A stretch of DNA of 64,000 bases from Gemmatimonadota bacterium (GCA_028287235.1 JAQBQB010000030.1:310001-374000), one strand, 5' to 3'. Positions 16,294 through 27,369 are shown, counted from the first letter of the stretch. Notes: generated from the letters alone by a model not told the origin. Numbers and translations are program-made.

Positions 16294-18087
16294 TTAGGCC
16301 ACGACGCGAAAGTTAACTCCTGACTCCTCGAGCTGCGATGCACCAAATTGAGTGCTGGGTAGGGGGGTAACGCCGTACCGCCGGCCTCCGCTGGCCTTGG
16401 CCGCGTACATGGCCGTGTCTGCCGCGTGGAGCAGCTCCGTTGCCGTGAGAGGCCGGTCGCTCGGGTCGGGCGAGTCCGAGCCGGTTTCGCCCATGCGGCT
16501 GTCGGCAATGCCGATGCTCGCGCCCACCGAGAGCTCGTACCCGTCGTAGAGGAACGGGCGCTTGAGCGAGTGGAGAATCCGCTCGGCCACGGCGTTCACC
16601 TCGTCGTGATCGCGGACTTCGACCAGCACCGCGAACTCGTCGCCGCCGAAGCGGGCGATGACGTCGGTGCCGCGCGTGGACTCGCGCAGCCGCGACGCGA
16701 CGCCAATGAGCACCGCGTCTCCGGCGGCATGGCCGTACCGGTCGTTGACCGGCTTGAAGCCGTCCAGGTCGATGAACAGCACGGCGACGTGCTGCTGCGG
16801 TGCGGAGCGTGGAGCGCGCTCGCGCGCGTCGAGCAGATCGTTCAGGCGAACCTCGAAGCGTGCCCGGTTCACGAGCCCGGTGAGCGAGTCGTGCTCGGCG
16901 CGGTGGGCGAGCGCGGCCTCGCGAACGCGGCGGTCGGTCACGTCGCGAATCATGTACTGGCGTCCATCGGTCGCGCGGCCCGAGGCCGTGATCTCGGCGA
17001 CTTCCACTTGCAGCTCGGTGCCGTCGACGCGCCGCCACTTGGCGGGACGCAGCGAACCCGGCACCTGCTCGCCCGCGCGCATCGGCTCGAACTGAAGGAA
17101 TTTTTCGATCGGGCTGCCGATCACGTCGTACCGGTTGCGCACACCGGCCAGCGCGAGCGCCGCCGAGTTGGCGAACTTGATCCCGGTGGTCGAGCACATG
17201 AGCACCCCGTCGGGCGCGAGCTCCACGAGGCGGCGATACCGTTCGTCGCTCGACTTCTGTTCCTCGAGCGTCGTATGGATGTACGTCGCCACTGCCTCGG
17301 CCAGCTCGCTGAGCTCCTTGCCGTCGATCTCGAGCTTCTCGCTTTCCTCGCCCACGCTTCCGGCGCGCACCTGGCGGGTGATCGCGTCGATGCGGTGACC
17401 CAACGAGCTGTTGAGTTGCTGCCACGAGCTCCAGCCGACGATGAGCAGCAAGGAGTACGCGATCGCCAGCAGCGTCCACGCGGTACGAGTCGCCTGGACC
17501 GCCAGGAATTCCGCGTCCACACCAACGACGACGACGGCGTCCTTGGACGTGGCGGCGTCGCGAAGCGGCTCGGCGATGAGCAGCACCGACCGGTCCCCGA
17601 CCGACGCGATCGAGAGACCGCCCGCGTCCGACGGCCAGACCTGCGTCAGCCGAGCCTTGAGCGGCGTCGTCCTATCGTCGCTGCTGAGCAGACACTCGGA
17701 GCGGCACGCGGCCGATCCGACCGCCACGAATCGGACGGTAGGGTACTTGGCGCGAAAGAGGGTGAGGCCGAGCGGAGCGTTCGGGCCGGAAAGGCCGAGC
17801 GGCATCTGCTCCAACTCGCGCGCCAGGGTGCGGACGGCGGGGAGGTGGCGTTCGCGAAGCTCTCGGAGTCCCGTTCGGACGACGGAGATTGTGGCCACGC
17901 CGGCGAGCAGGGCGAATCCAAGGCTCAGAAGCACTACAGTCCGAAGGGCCAGTACTGTCGCGATTCCACGAGCACGACGTCGCGATAATGGCGCAACGAC
18001 CGCCAGGAGCACCAGAGGAGCCAGCGCGGCAAGTCCGAGCGGGATCCAGGTTTGGAGCGGTAGCGGGAGTTGGGTCGACAGATTCAT
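16294..18087 (-). CDS. Membrane-bound PAS-GGDEF diguanylate cyclase
   Basis: A 597-residue sensor. Two N-terminal membrane helices (about residues 13-31 and 44-66), an extracytoplasmic stretch with a CRSEC cysteine pair, and a third helix (about 203-222) frame a periplasmic sensor. A HAMP-like linker, a PAS domain (RYRRLVELAPDGVLMCSTTGIKFAN) and a GGDEF domain follow. The active site is intact (RFGGDEFAVL), and an RxxD inhibitory I-site (RGTD) stands exactly five residues before GGDEF, so the enzyme should make c-di-GMP and be inhibited by it. No EAL domain. Starts with ATG at 18087 (a TTG precedes it). Separated from the dehydrogenase start by 15 bp, so possibly co-transcribed with it. Confidence 0.92.
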   Translation of the reverse strand: MNLSTQLPLPLQTWIPLGLAALAPLVLLAVVAPLSRRRARGIATVLALRTVVLLSLGFALLAGVATISVVRTGLRELRERHLPAVRTLARELEQMPLGLSGPNAPLGLTLFRAKYPTVRFVAVGSAACRSECLLSSDDRTTPLKARLTQVWPSDAGGLSIASVGDRSVLLIAEPLRDAATSKDAVVVVGVDAEFLAVQATRTAWTLLAIAYSLLLIVGWSSWQQLNSSLGHRIDAITRQVRAGSVGEESEKLEIDGKELSELAEAVATYIHTTLEEQKSSDERYRRLVELAPDGVLMCSTTGIKFANSAALALAGVRNRYDVIGSPIEKFLQFEPMRAGEQVPGSLRPAKWRRVDGTELQVEVAEITASGRATDGRQYMIRDVTDRRVREAALAHRAEHDSLTGLVNRARFEVRLNDLLDARERAPRSAPQQHVAVLFIDLDGFKPVNDRYGHAAGDAVLIGVASRLRESTRGTDVIARFGGDEFAVLVEVRDHDEVNAVAERILHSLKRPFLYDGYELSVGASIGIADSRMGETGSDSPDPSDRPLTATELLHAADTAMYAAKASGGRRYGVTPLPSTQFGASQLEESGVNFRVVA

Positions 18088-18164
18088 CAACAGGAGTTTC
18101 GGCCGTTGGGGTGATTGGCTGAAGCCGCCTGGTACATGGCATCCTCTGTGCGTTTTCCTTGGGT

Positions 18165-18848
18165 ATGGAAACCCGCAAAGCCGACCACCAAGCCCCGTGC
18201 ACCTTTTGCGAGCTGATCCACGGCTCGGCCGAGGTGTCGATCTGTCACGAGGACGCTGACGCCATCGCGTTCATGGACATCCAGCCGGTGAACAACGGCC
18301 ACGTGCTCGTGGTGCCGCGCGAGCATCACGAGTCGCTGCTCGAGGTTCCCGAAGAGTTGGGAATGCACCTCTTCAAGATCACGATGCGGCTGGCGAACGC
18401 GATTCGCGCGGTGACCGGCTGCGACGACTTGAACATCGTGGTCAACAGCGGGAAGGCCGCGGGGCAGGACGAGCCGCACTACCATGTGCACATCATTCCG
18501 CGGCGCGAAGGCGACGGCTTCGACATTCCGCTTCCGTTCAACGGCTCCGAGATGCCCGACCGCACGGTGCTCGACGCCTACGCGGTGCGAATCATCTCGG
18601 CGCTGCGCGATCCTGTGCGCGGAGGCGGCGCACACGGCTCATACGGCGCGCATCACGGGCACGACGAGTCCGAAGCGCCGGCTGGTGTCGTCGCGTCGGC
18701 GCCGCGCGAGCGGAAGACGAAGGCGTGGCGCGCCGAACGTCCGGTGGAGGTGGAGGTGTTCAGCGAGGTGTCGCACGCGGTGCTGGAAGAAGGCGCGCAC
18801 GGTGAGCTGCGTCGCGATCCACAAGACGAGCTTCGCGACTCCGCGTAG
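18165..18848 (+). CDS. HIT-family (histidine triad) hydrolase with C-terminal extension
   Basis: Residues 1-145 are a HIT domain: zinc-type CTFCELI near the N-terminus, NNGHVLVVPREHHESL, NIVVNSGKAAGQDEPHYHVHIIPRR. The HxHxH triad (HYHVHI) is intact. HIT proteins hydrolyse or transfer nucleoside monophosphates (Ap4A, AMP-lysine or similar). After the usual end (about residue 150) there is a histidine-rich stretch (HGSYGAHHGHDE) and about 60 charged residues that I do not recognise. ATG at 18165 is preferred to the TTG at 18159. Divergent from the GGDEF gene. Confidence 0.88.
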   Translation: METRKADHQAPCTFCELIHGSAEVSICHEDADAIAFMDIQPVNNGHVLVVPREHHESLLEVPEELGMHLFKITMRLANAIRAVTGCDDLNIVVNSGKAAGQDEPHYHVHIIPRREGDGFDIPLPFNGSEMPDRTVLDAYAVRIISALRDPVRGGGAHGSYGAHHGHDESEAPAGVVASAPRERKTKAWRAERPVEVEVFSEVSHAVLEEGAHGELRRDPQDELRDSA

Positions 18849-18889
18849 CGAAATTGTGACGTCTGCCTCTTGCGCGAGGAAAGTAGTCA

Positions 18890-19089
18890 ACGCATTTGTA
18901 TGGAGCGCACGGAAAGAGACCGTGCAATACCGGAGGCGAATGAGCCCACTCGTCCGACATCGAGCACCATGTCGAGCGCCGCGATCATCGAAGCGGCGCG
19001 CTGCGCGAGTCTCCGGAGTCACCGAATCTTCACTGATCGGCGCGACACCCTGCCACGGGAATCTTCCCGTCGCGGGGTGTTTCCTTTTT
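18890..19089 (+). ncRNA. Candidate structured RNA or long leader ahead of the HNH gene
   Basis: The 250 bp between the HIT and HNH genes contain ordered complementarity: a GCACGG/CCGTGC hairpin (about 18907-18925), CCGGAG near 18931 complementary to CTCCGG near 19011, and a strong terminator with a T-run at 19045-19089, ending 11 bp before the HNH start. No convincing reading frame lies inside. This could be a small RNA, or an attenuator-type leader of the HNH gene. It matches no riboswitch consensus I know. Confidence 0.3.
19045..19089 (+). terminator. Rho-independent terminator just before the HNH gene
   Basis: ACACCCTGCC (from 19045) pairs with CGCGGGGTGT (ending 19080), with an inner ACGGGAA/TTCCCGT stem, followed by TTCCTTTTT. 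It could end HIT-gene transcripts, or act as an attenuator for the HNH gene starting at 19101. Confidence 0.75.
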
Positions 19090-19100
19090 AGCGAGGTGAC

Positions 19101-19499
19101 ATGTCCCGTCGTCGGCACTTTCACCGTGTCTCTCTCCCCCGCACCCCGCGCGCTCCTCGCCGGGCCAAGCCAATCCCCGCCGGATCTCACAAGCGTGCGA
19201 TAAAGCACGCCGCGATGCGCGACTGCGGCAGACGCTGCGTCTACTGCGCCGCCGCTCTGGAGTTCGACTTCGCGACGCTCGACCACGTCCATCCCCTGTC
19301 GCACGGCGGCGCGCACGCGCCGGGCAACGTGGTCCTCGCCTGCGGCCGCTGCAATCGCCTCAAGGGCGACCTGCTCCCCAACGAGTTCTTCATACGATTC
19401 CCGTGGGCCGGCGCGAACTTCATTCGCTACGCACACGCGGCCCATCGCGCGCACAAGCGATGCGCGAGGCGGGCGGTGAGCCTGGCGTACGCGGCTTAG
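19101..19499 (+). CDS. HNH endonuclease-like protein
   Basis: A 132-residue basic protein with a complete HNH zinc-finger module: CxxC (RRCVYCA), LDHVHPLSHGG, PGNVVLACGRCNRLKGD. The pattern is that of stand-alone HNH proteins (McrA-like/YajD-like). It is preceded by a basic R/H/P-rich tail of about 30 residues. Nuclease activity on DNA is likely from the family; the cellular role is unknown. No terminase, restriction or transposon genes adjoin it. GAGGTG precedes the ATG as ribosome-binding site. Confidence 0.88.
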   Translation: MSRRRHFHRVSLPRTPRAPRRAKPIPAGSHKRAIKHAAMRDCGRRCVYCAAALEFDFATLDHVHPLSHGGAHAPGNVVLACGRCNRLKGDLLPNEFFIRFPWAGANFIRYAHAAHRAHKRCARRAVSLAYAA

Positions 19500-19505
19500 C
19501 GCGGG

Positions 19506-19567
19506 GCGTTGGGCGTTGGGCGAAGTTGCGCAGCTACGCCCCACGCCCCACGCCTAACGCCCAACGC
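19506..19567. repeat. GCGTTGGGC-type inverted repeat between convergent genes
   Basis: GCGTTGGGCGTTGGGCG (19506-19522) pairs with CGCCTAACGCCCAACGC (19551-19567) with one mismatch, forming a long hairpin between the ends of the HNH and NAD synthetase genes; the right arm touches the stop codon at 19567. The same 17-mer recurs at 42590-42606. It probably acts as a terminator and belongs to a dispersed intergenic family. Confidence 0.55.
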
Positions 19568-21408
19568 TAGTAGTCCACCGGCCTCAAATAACTCTCGCCT
19601 ATCGCGGTGGAGCTCAGCATCGCCACCGTGGGCAAGCGTCGCTTCCAGTGCGTGCTCTCGACGCGCTTTTTCACGATCGCGACTTCCTTCTCGTCGAAAC
19701 CGCGGGTGCAGAGCTCGTGCGCGCTGTAGCCGTTGAGGAGCCAGTTCAGGATCTCGTCGGCCTTCGCGTAGCTGATCCCGAAGTCGCTCTCGTCGGTTTG
19801 GCCCACGATGAGATCGGCCGTCGGCGGCTTGCTCACGACCACGCTGGGCACGCCGAGATGGCGCGCGAGATCCCACACCTGCGTCTTGAACAGATCGCCG
19901 AGCGGGTTGATGGGCGGGGAGTCGTCGGCGTGCCAGGTGAAGTAGCCAAACAGCCGCTCGGTCTTGTTACCGGTGCCGAGCGGTACGCCGCGATGCTTGG
20001 CGGCGAGGTCGAACAGTGTGATCATCCGCATCCGGGCCATGACGTTGCCGCGGCGTCCGCCTTCGGCGTCGGGCTCATTCGCGAGATAGCCGTCGACCGC
20101 GGCGCTGATGTCGATCGTGCGCGACTGAATGCCCAGCGCGTCGATCACGAGCTGCGCGTGATCGAGGCTCTCCGTGCTCGACGCGCGATAGGGCAGCCGC
20201 ACTCCGAGCACGTTCTCGGGACCGAGCGCCTTCGCCGCCAGGTACGCGGTGACGGCCGAGTCCACACCGCCCGAGATGCCGATGACCGCGCAGTTGAAGC
20301 CGCGCCGCGTCATCTCGTCGCGAATGAAGTGGACGAGCCATTGCTCCGTGAGCACCGGGTCGATCGCGAGTGGGGAGGCGGGCGTCTCCCTCGATGCCGA
20401 CGCATGTACGACGGGAAGCTGGCCGTGCTGCGGCGAGGCGTCGTCGCGCGGCATGATGCCGCCGCCGCGCGGTTCCGCGGTCGCGTCGTCGTAGTCGAGC
20501 GTCGGCGGCACACCCGCCATGACGTCGTCGATGCTGGCGCGGAGGTGTGGAATCATCGTCTCGAGATCGGCGATGAGCGGCATGTCGGCGCGCGCGCGCG
20601 TGACGTCGGCCAGGTCGAGCGACACGGCGAGAATGGCGTCGTCCCAAAGCGGTGCGCGCCCGCGCACGTCGCCCTTGGGTCCCGCCACCAGGGACGCGCC
20701 TGGAAAGGTCTTGCCCCCTTCGCTGCCCACGAGATTGGTGAGCGTGACGTAGACGCCGTGCTCGTCGGCCATGTCGCGAATCAGCCGGTCCCACCGGCTC
20801 ACGCTCGCCGGACCGGGGACGCCGTCGGACTTGGGCGCTACGCCCCGCGCCGGCGGCGCGGCACAGACGAAGATGACCTGCGCGCCGTCGAGCGCGGCAA
20901 TCGTGCCGGTCATGCTGTGCCAGACGTCTTCGCAGACGAGCATGGCCGCGCGTCCCCATGGCGTATCGAACGCCCGCACCTCGCGGCCGCGCTCGACGAA
21001 CCGCTCCTCGTCGAACAGCCCGTAGGTGGGGAGAAACACCTTGCGGTGGACGTGATGAATCTCGGGCTCGCCGCTGCCGAGCGTCACGTACATGGCGCTG
21101 TTGTACAACTTGTTATTCCAGATTTCGTAGAACCCGATCGTCACGTCGAGCGTGGACGGCGACGTGACGGCGTCGCGATAAGTCGCGTCGAGATCCCGCG
21201 CCAACGCGCCCGCGGTCAACGCATTGTCGCGCGTGCCGCCCTCCAGGAAGTAGCCGGTCAGCGCGCTCTCGGCGAGCGCGAGCACGGTGGGCCGAGGCTG
21301 GAGCTGGTCGACCTGGGCGAACACCGCCCCGAGCCGGCGCAGGTTGCCGGCGTAGTCGGCCTTGCGCGGGGCGAGCTGGGCCAGGGCGACGTGGACGAGA
21401 GGGGGCAT
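19567..21408 (-). CDS. nadE: Glutamine-dependent NAD(+) synthetase
   Basis: The 613-residue enzyme has an N-terminal nitrilase-type glutaminase domain with the E-K-C triad visible (LALAESALTGY, Glu47; HRKVFLPTYGLFDE; MLVCEDVWHS). Its C-terminal synthetase domain carries the PP-loop GISGGVDSA and the conserved LGTGNKTERLFGYFTWHADD and KPPTADL segments. It amidates nicotinic acid adenine dinucleotide to NAD+ using glutamine and ATP, the last step of NAD biosynthesis. ATG at 21408 has no good ribosome-binding site, so a leaderless mRNA is possible. Confidence 0.95.
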   Translation of the reverse strand: MPPLVHVALAQLAPRKADYAGNLRRLGAVFAQVDQLQPRPTVLALAESALTGYFLEGGTRDNALTAGALARDLDATYRDAVTSPSTLDVTIGFYEIWNNKLYNSAMYVTLGSGEPEIHHVHRKVFLPTYGLFDEERFVERGREVRAFDTPWGRAAMLVCEDVWHSMTGTIAALDGAQVIFVCAAPPARGVAPKSDGVPGPASVSRWDRLIRDMADEHGVYVTLTNLVGSEGGKTFPGASLVAGPKGDVRGRAPLWDDAILAVSLDLADVTRARADMPLIADLETMIPHLRASIDDVMAGVPPTLDYDDATAEPRGGGIMPRDDASPQHGQLPVVHASASRETPASPLAIDPVLTEQWLVHFIRDEMTRRGFNCAVIGISGGVDSAVTAYLAAKALGPENVLGVRLPYRASSTESLDHAQLVIDALGIQSRTIDISAAVDGYLANEPDAEGGRRGNVMARMRMITLFDLAAKHRGVPLGTGNKTERLFGYFTWHADDSPPINPLGDLFKTQVWDLARHLGVPSVVVSKPPTADLIVGQTDESDFGISYAKADEILNWLLNGYSAHELCTRGFDEKEVAIVKKRVESTHWKRRLPTVAMLSSTAIGESYLRPVDY

Positions 21409-21520
21409 GTCTATAAGAGTAAGGCGGACGCGTGAATGCGTGGAGGGGTGAACCCTGAACGCCCCCCGATCGTCCTAGAACTGGCGATATCTTGTTGGGT
21501 ATCAACGATAGGGGCGCGTG

Positions 21521-21555
21521 GGGGGAGATCCCTCGACCGCGCTCGGCATGACAAC
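21521..21555 (-). repeat. GTCATGCCGAGC-type intergenic repeat
   Basis: On the minus strand the block reads TTGTCATGCCGAGCGCGG followed by TCGAGGGATCTCCCC. This short element is of a kind scattered in intergenic regions of many GC-rich environmental bacteria. A related arm forms the hairpin at 6969-6999. Here it lies upstream of the penicillin-binding protein gene. Confidence 0.5.
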
Positions 21556-21584
21556 GCTCAGATTTCCACCGGAGTCCGTACGTG

Positions 21585-23654
21585 ATGGTTCGTGTTACCG
21601 GGTTCAGCACTCTGCTCGTCCTTTTGGCCGCCGGCGCGAGCGCGCAGCAGCCCGCGGCGTCCACGGGGGAAGCGTGGCAGATCGTGCAGCTTCCCCAATC
21701 GTCGCTCGTCTATGCGCGCGACGGCTCGCTCATCGGCGAGATTGGGCGCGAGATGCGCACGAGCGTGTCGCTCAAGTCGCTGCCCGGATACGTGGGCAAA
21801 GCGTTCGTGGCGGTGGAAGACCAGCGCTTCTACCAGCACGACGGCGTGGACATGATCGGCGTGCTCGGCGCGATCAAGGGCAAGGTGCTGGGCGAGAACC
21901 GCGGCGGCGCGAGCACGATCACGCAGCAGCTCGTCGGCTACATGCATCCCGACCTGATCGACCGGCGGGACATCAGCTACACGCGCAAGCTTCACGAGCA
22001 GCAGGCGGCGCGCGAGATGGAGAAGCACTACAGCAAGGACGACATTCTCCAGGCGTATCTCAACCAGATCAACCTCGGTCGCGGCTGGTACGGCATCGAG
22101 GCGGGGTCGCGCCATTACTTCGGCCACCCGGCCTCGCGGCTCACCCTGGCCGAGGCGGCAACGCTCGCCGGCCTGCCCAAGTCGCAGCCGCAATACGATC
22201 CCATCGTGCACCCCCAAGTGGCGCTCGAGCGCCGCAACCTGATTCTGGCGAAGATGGTGGAGCAGGGATACATCCCGCCGTCCGTCGCCGAGAAGGCGAA
22301 GGCCGAGCCGATGGTCACCGCGCCGAACGCGGGAATGTCTGCCGCCTCGGGCTACTTCGTGGACGCCGTGCGGCAGCAGGCCGAGCGCGCGAACATTCCC
22401 GTGATGAACGGCGGCTACAAGATCTACACGACGCTCGATCCTGTATTGCAGCGCAGTGCGGTGACGGCGATCATCGACGGCACGAACAAGATCGAGGCGC
22501 AGAAGGGTTACAAGCATCTCACTCAGGCCTTGGCGAAGGGCCCGCAGAGCGACTACCTGCAGGCGATGGCCGTCGCGATCGATCCGTTCACGGGCGACGT
22601 TCGCGCGCTCGTGGGTGGACGCAACTACGCGCGCGCTCCGTTGAATCGCGCGGTCATCGCGCGCCGCCAGCCCGGGTCGTCGATCAAGCCGTTCGTCTAC
22701 GCGAAGGCGATCGAGGACAGCATTCCGGCGAACGCGATCATTCCCGACAGCGCGCTGCACATTCCGCTGCCGACTGGCGAGGTCTACGAGCCCACCGAGA
22801 TCGACGGAAAGTTCTGGGGGAACAACGTGTACCGCGACGGCCGGCCGACCGACGTGCTCATGACCATGCGCGAAGGGCTCATCCACTCGCGCAACATGGT
22901 GGCGATCCAGCTCGGCCAGCGCGCGGGAATGGATTCAGTCGCGGCGCTGTCGCAGCGGCTCGGCATCAGCCCGCCGATGGTGCCCGTTCCGGCGAGCGCG
23001 ATCGGCGCGTCGGAGGTGCATCCGATCGATCTGGTGGCGGCGTACACGGTGTTCGCGAACAACGGCGCTGTCGTGCAGCCGCGCTTCATCACGCGCATCG
23101 ACGACCTGTCGAACCGCGCCGTCTTCTCCCGTCCGCCGTCGACGCCGCAGCAGGTGCTCGACCCGCGCGTCGCGTTCATCGTGCGCGACATGCTGCGCGA
23201 CAACACCGAACGCGGAAGCGGACGCCAGGCGCGCGACGCCGTACCCGACGAAGTTCCGATGGCGGGCAAGACCGGCACGACCAACGACAACCGTGACGTC
23301 TGGTTCGTGGGCGTGACGCCGGAGCTGGCGGTGGGCGTGTGGCTCGGCTTCGATCGTCCGAAGACGATCACCTCCGCCGCGGTGGGCGGCACGCTCGCCG
23401 CGCCGATCTGGGGCCAGATGGTCGGCCGTTCGTACGCGGGCCGCACGAGCGCCGGCTGGTCGCCGCCGCCGGAGGGTTTGGTCTACGCCGAGCTCGATCG
23501 CACCACCGGCGATGTCGCCACTCCGGCGACGCCGCCGGACAAGCGGTACGTAGAGTACTTCCTGCCCGGAACGGAGCCGGCATCGCTGCGGAACAATCCG
23601 TGGAAGGTTCCGCAGTGGGGACCGTTGTTCGTCGCGCCGAAGACGCCGAAGTAG
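21585..23654 (+). CDS. Bifunctional penicillin-binding protein, PBP1A-like
   Basis: The 689-residue protein has a GT51 transglycosylase domain (VEDQRFYQHDG, catalytic Glu about 78; GGASTITQQL; LNQINLGRGWYGIEA) and a transpeptidase domain with SxxK (QPGSSIKPFVY, about 365), SxN (HSRNM) and KTGTT. It should polymerise and crosslink peptidoglycan. Unlike usual class A PBPs it has no cytoplasmic tail plus transmembrane anchor: its N-terminus looks like a cleavable signal peptide (LLVLLAAGASAQQ, an ASA site). A GGAG site precedes the ATG at 21585 (GTG alternative at 21582). Confidence 0.92.
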   Translation: MVRVTGFSTLLVLLAAGASAQQPAASTGEAWQIVQLPQSSLVYARDGSLIGEIGREMRTSVSLKSLPGYVGKAFVAVEDQRFYQHDGVDMIGVLGAIKGKVLGENRGGASTITQQLVGYMHPDLIDRRDISYTRKLHEQQAAREMEKHYSKDDILQAYLNQINLGRGWYGIEAGSRHYFGHPASRLTLAEAATLAGLPKSQPQYDPIVHPQVALERRNLILAKMVEQGYIPPSVAEKAKAEPMVTAPNAGMSAASGYFVDAVRQQAERANIPVMNGGYKIYTTLDPVLQRSAVTAIIDGTNKIEAQKGYKHLTQALAKGPQSDYLQAMAVAIDPFTGDVRALVGGRNYARAPLNRAVIARRQPGSSIKPFVYAKAIEDSIPANAIIPDSALHIPLPTGEVYEPTEIDGKFWGNNVYRDGRPTDVLMTMREGLIHSRNMVAIQLGQRAGMDSVAALSQRLGISPPMVPVPASAIGASEVHPIDLVAAYTVFANNGAVVQPRFITRIDDLSNRAVFSRPPSTPQQVLDPRVAFIVRDMLRDNTERGSGRQARDAVPDEVPMAGKTGTTNDNRDVWFVGVTPELAVGVWLGFDRPKTITSAAVGGTLAAPIWGQMVGRSYAGRTSAGWSPPPEGLVYAELDRTTGDVATPATPPDKRYVEYFLPGTEPASLRNNPWKVPQWGPLFVAPKTPK

Positions 23655-23678
23655 CCGTCCGGCCGGGCCAAATCGCTG

Positions 23679-24329
23679 CTACTGCTCGAAGTCGAGGTTT
23701 GTCGGCGCCTTGGGCCTCGTCGCGTAGAACGCGCTCGGGTCCGAATCGATCGGCGTGTTCCCGGACAGCAAGTTCGTCGTCTGGCCCGAGGCCGGAATGA
23801 CTTCGAACTTCATGTCGTCAACGGAAAATTGGCCGCTGCCGCTCATCAGGGCGCCGAACGCGATGCCCACCGCGTCGTTCGGGATGTCGAGAATGATCTC
23901 CACTTGTTGCCAGCCGGTGGTTCCGAGAAGTGGGCGCGTCGAGAAGTTGTCGAAGCCTTCCGTCACGCCCACCCCGTCGACGCGCATCCACAATCCGATG
24001 TCGGCTCCCTGCGCGTTCGTGACGCGTACGAACGCCGAGAATCGAATGCGCTTACCGAGGTAGTTGGCCGCGCTGAGAAATTGGCCGACGCCGATGAAGC
24101 GGGCGCGATTCGTGTCGCTCCCCGCCATCGACAGCGCGGCGTGTCCCCCGTGCACGGTGGCGTTGTCGAGCCCGAGCACGTACGTGAGAGTGTTCGTGCC
24201 GACGGCCGACCAGCCGGTGGGAAGTCCGGGGTGAATGTTCTGGATCGATGGCGCGGTCGTTGAGTCGCTCGAGCAGCCTGCGGCGGCAACAGCGGTGGCG
24301 GCGATGAGCGCGAACCTGGAGATACGCAT
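23679..24329 (-). CDS. Lipoprotein with a galactose-binding-like jelly-roll domain
   Basis: A 216-residue product starting MRISRFALIAATAVAAAGCSSD, a good lipoprotein signal with Cys 20. The mature part (about 130-160 residues) reads as one beta-sandwich: WSAVGTNTLTYVLGLDNATVHGG, IRFSAFVRV, LWMRVDG, GWQQVEIILDIP, IAFGALMSGSGQFSVDDMKFEV. This architecture is found in carbohydrate-binding-like modules and in sensor parts attached to other proteins. The ATG at 24329 has a GGAGGG site. It converges with the PBP gene, 24 bp apart. Ligand unknown. Confidence 0.8.
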   Translation of the reverse strand: MRISRFALIAATAVAAAGCSSDSTTAPSIQNIHPGLPTGWSAVGTNTLTYVLGLDNATVHGGHAALSMAGSDTNRARFIGVGQFLSAANYLGKRIRFSAFVRVTNAQGADIGLWMRVDGVGVTEGFDNFSTRPLLGTTGWQQVEIILDIPNDAVGIAFGALMSGSGQFSVDDMKFEVIPASGQTTNLLSGNTPIDSDPSAFYATRPKAPTNLDFEQ

Positions 24330-24406
24330 GCGCGGACCCTCCACGAGGGAAGCCAGCGAAATACCGAATTGCATACAATAAGATCCGGCGTGGCCGTCGC
24401 AAGAGC

Positions 24407-24440
24407 GCAAAACGCCCGCGCATTCGCGCGGGCGTTTTGC
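24407..24440 (-). terminator. Strong terminator after lon
   Basis: GCAAAACGCCCGCG (24407-24420) pairs perfectly with CGCGGGCGTTTTGC (24427-24440) around a 6-nt loop. The AAAA/TTTT ends lie inside the stem, giving a T-run on either strand, as in bidirectional intrinsic terminators. It lies 34 bp past the lon stop codon. Confidence 0.85.
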
Positions 24441-24473
24441 CGTCCAAGAGGAGCTCGACAGGAGCGCAGCGAC

Positions 24474-27068
<2,595 letters not shown>

Positions 27069-27369
27069 GGGATTTCCAAGAAAGAGAACGCGCAGCGGTA
27101 GTGCTTCCGCCCGTCGCACACTTTATTCCACCGTTGGCCGTGACCGCCTAACTGCTGTCCGACATGAAGTTACGACCACATGGGTGTTAGGGGGAGCGAG
27201 AGCGCATATCGCGGGCTCACCCAAATGCGTCACGCTGGCAGCAATCTCGGGCACGCTTCGGCGCGGATGTCGGTGACACTGCCGCTCCGGCGTGCGTCCT
27301 TTCCGTAGCATTCGACGTATGCTAAAATGCGTCATCCCCGCCTTCCCGCCATGAACCCGAGCTAATCGC
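27069..27369. other. Divergent intergenic region between lon and the kinase pair
   Basis: These 301 bp hold no supported gene. The kinase side has a TAAAAT -10-like box (27323-27328) with only a weak TTTCCG at the -35 position, and a 4-codon ATG...TAA mini-ORF (27351-27365) ending 4 bp before the kinase TTG start. No heat-shock operator was found on the lon side. Confidence 0.5.

Noticed and set aside
18870-19091. 73-codon frame in the HIT-HNH gap
   Set aside because: It starts with TTG, has no ribosome-binding site or domain and runs through the terminator hairpin.
19101-19499. IscB/OMEGA-type RNA-guided nuclease at the HNH gene
   Set aside because: The protein has only an HNH domain in 132 residues and no RuvC or bridge helix; the upstream RNA is not of the known omega-RNA type.
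27069-27369. Heat-shock operator (CIRCE or sigma-32 site) before lon
   Set aside because: No TTAGCACTC-N9-GAGTGCTAA or CTTGAA/CCCCAT pattern was seen.
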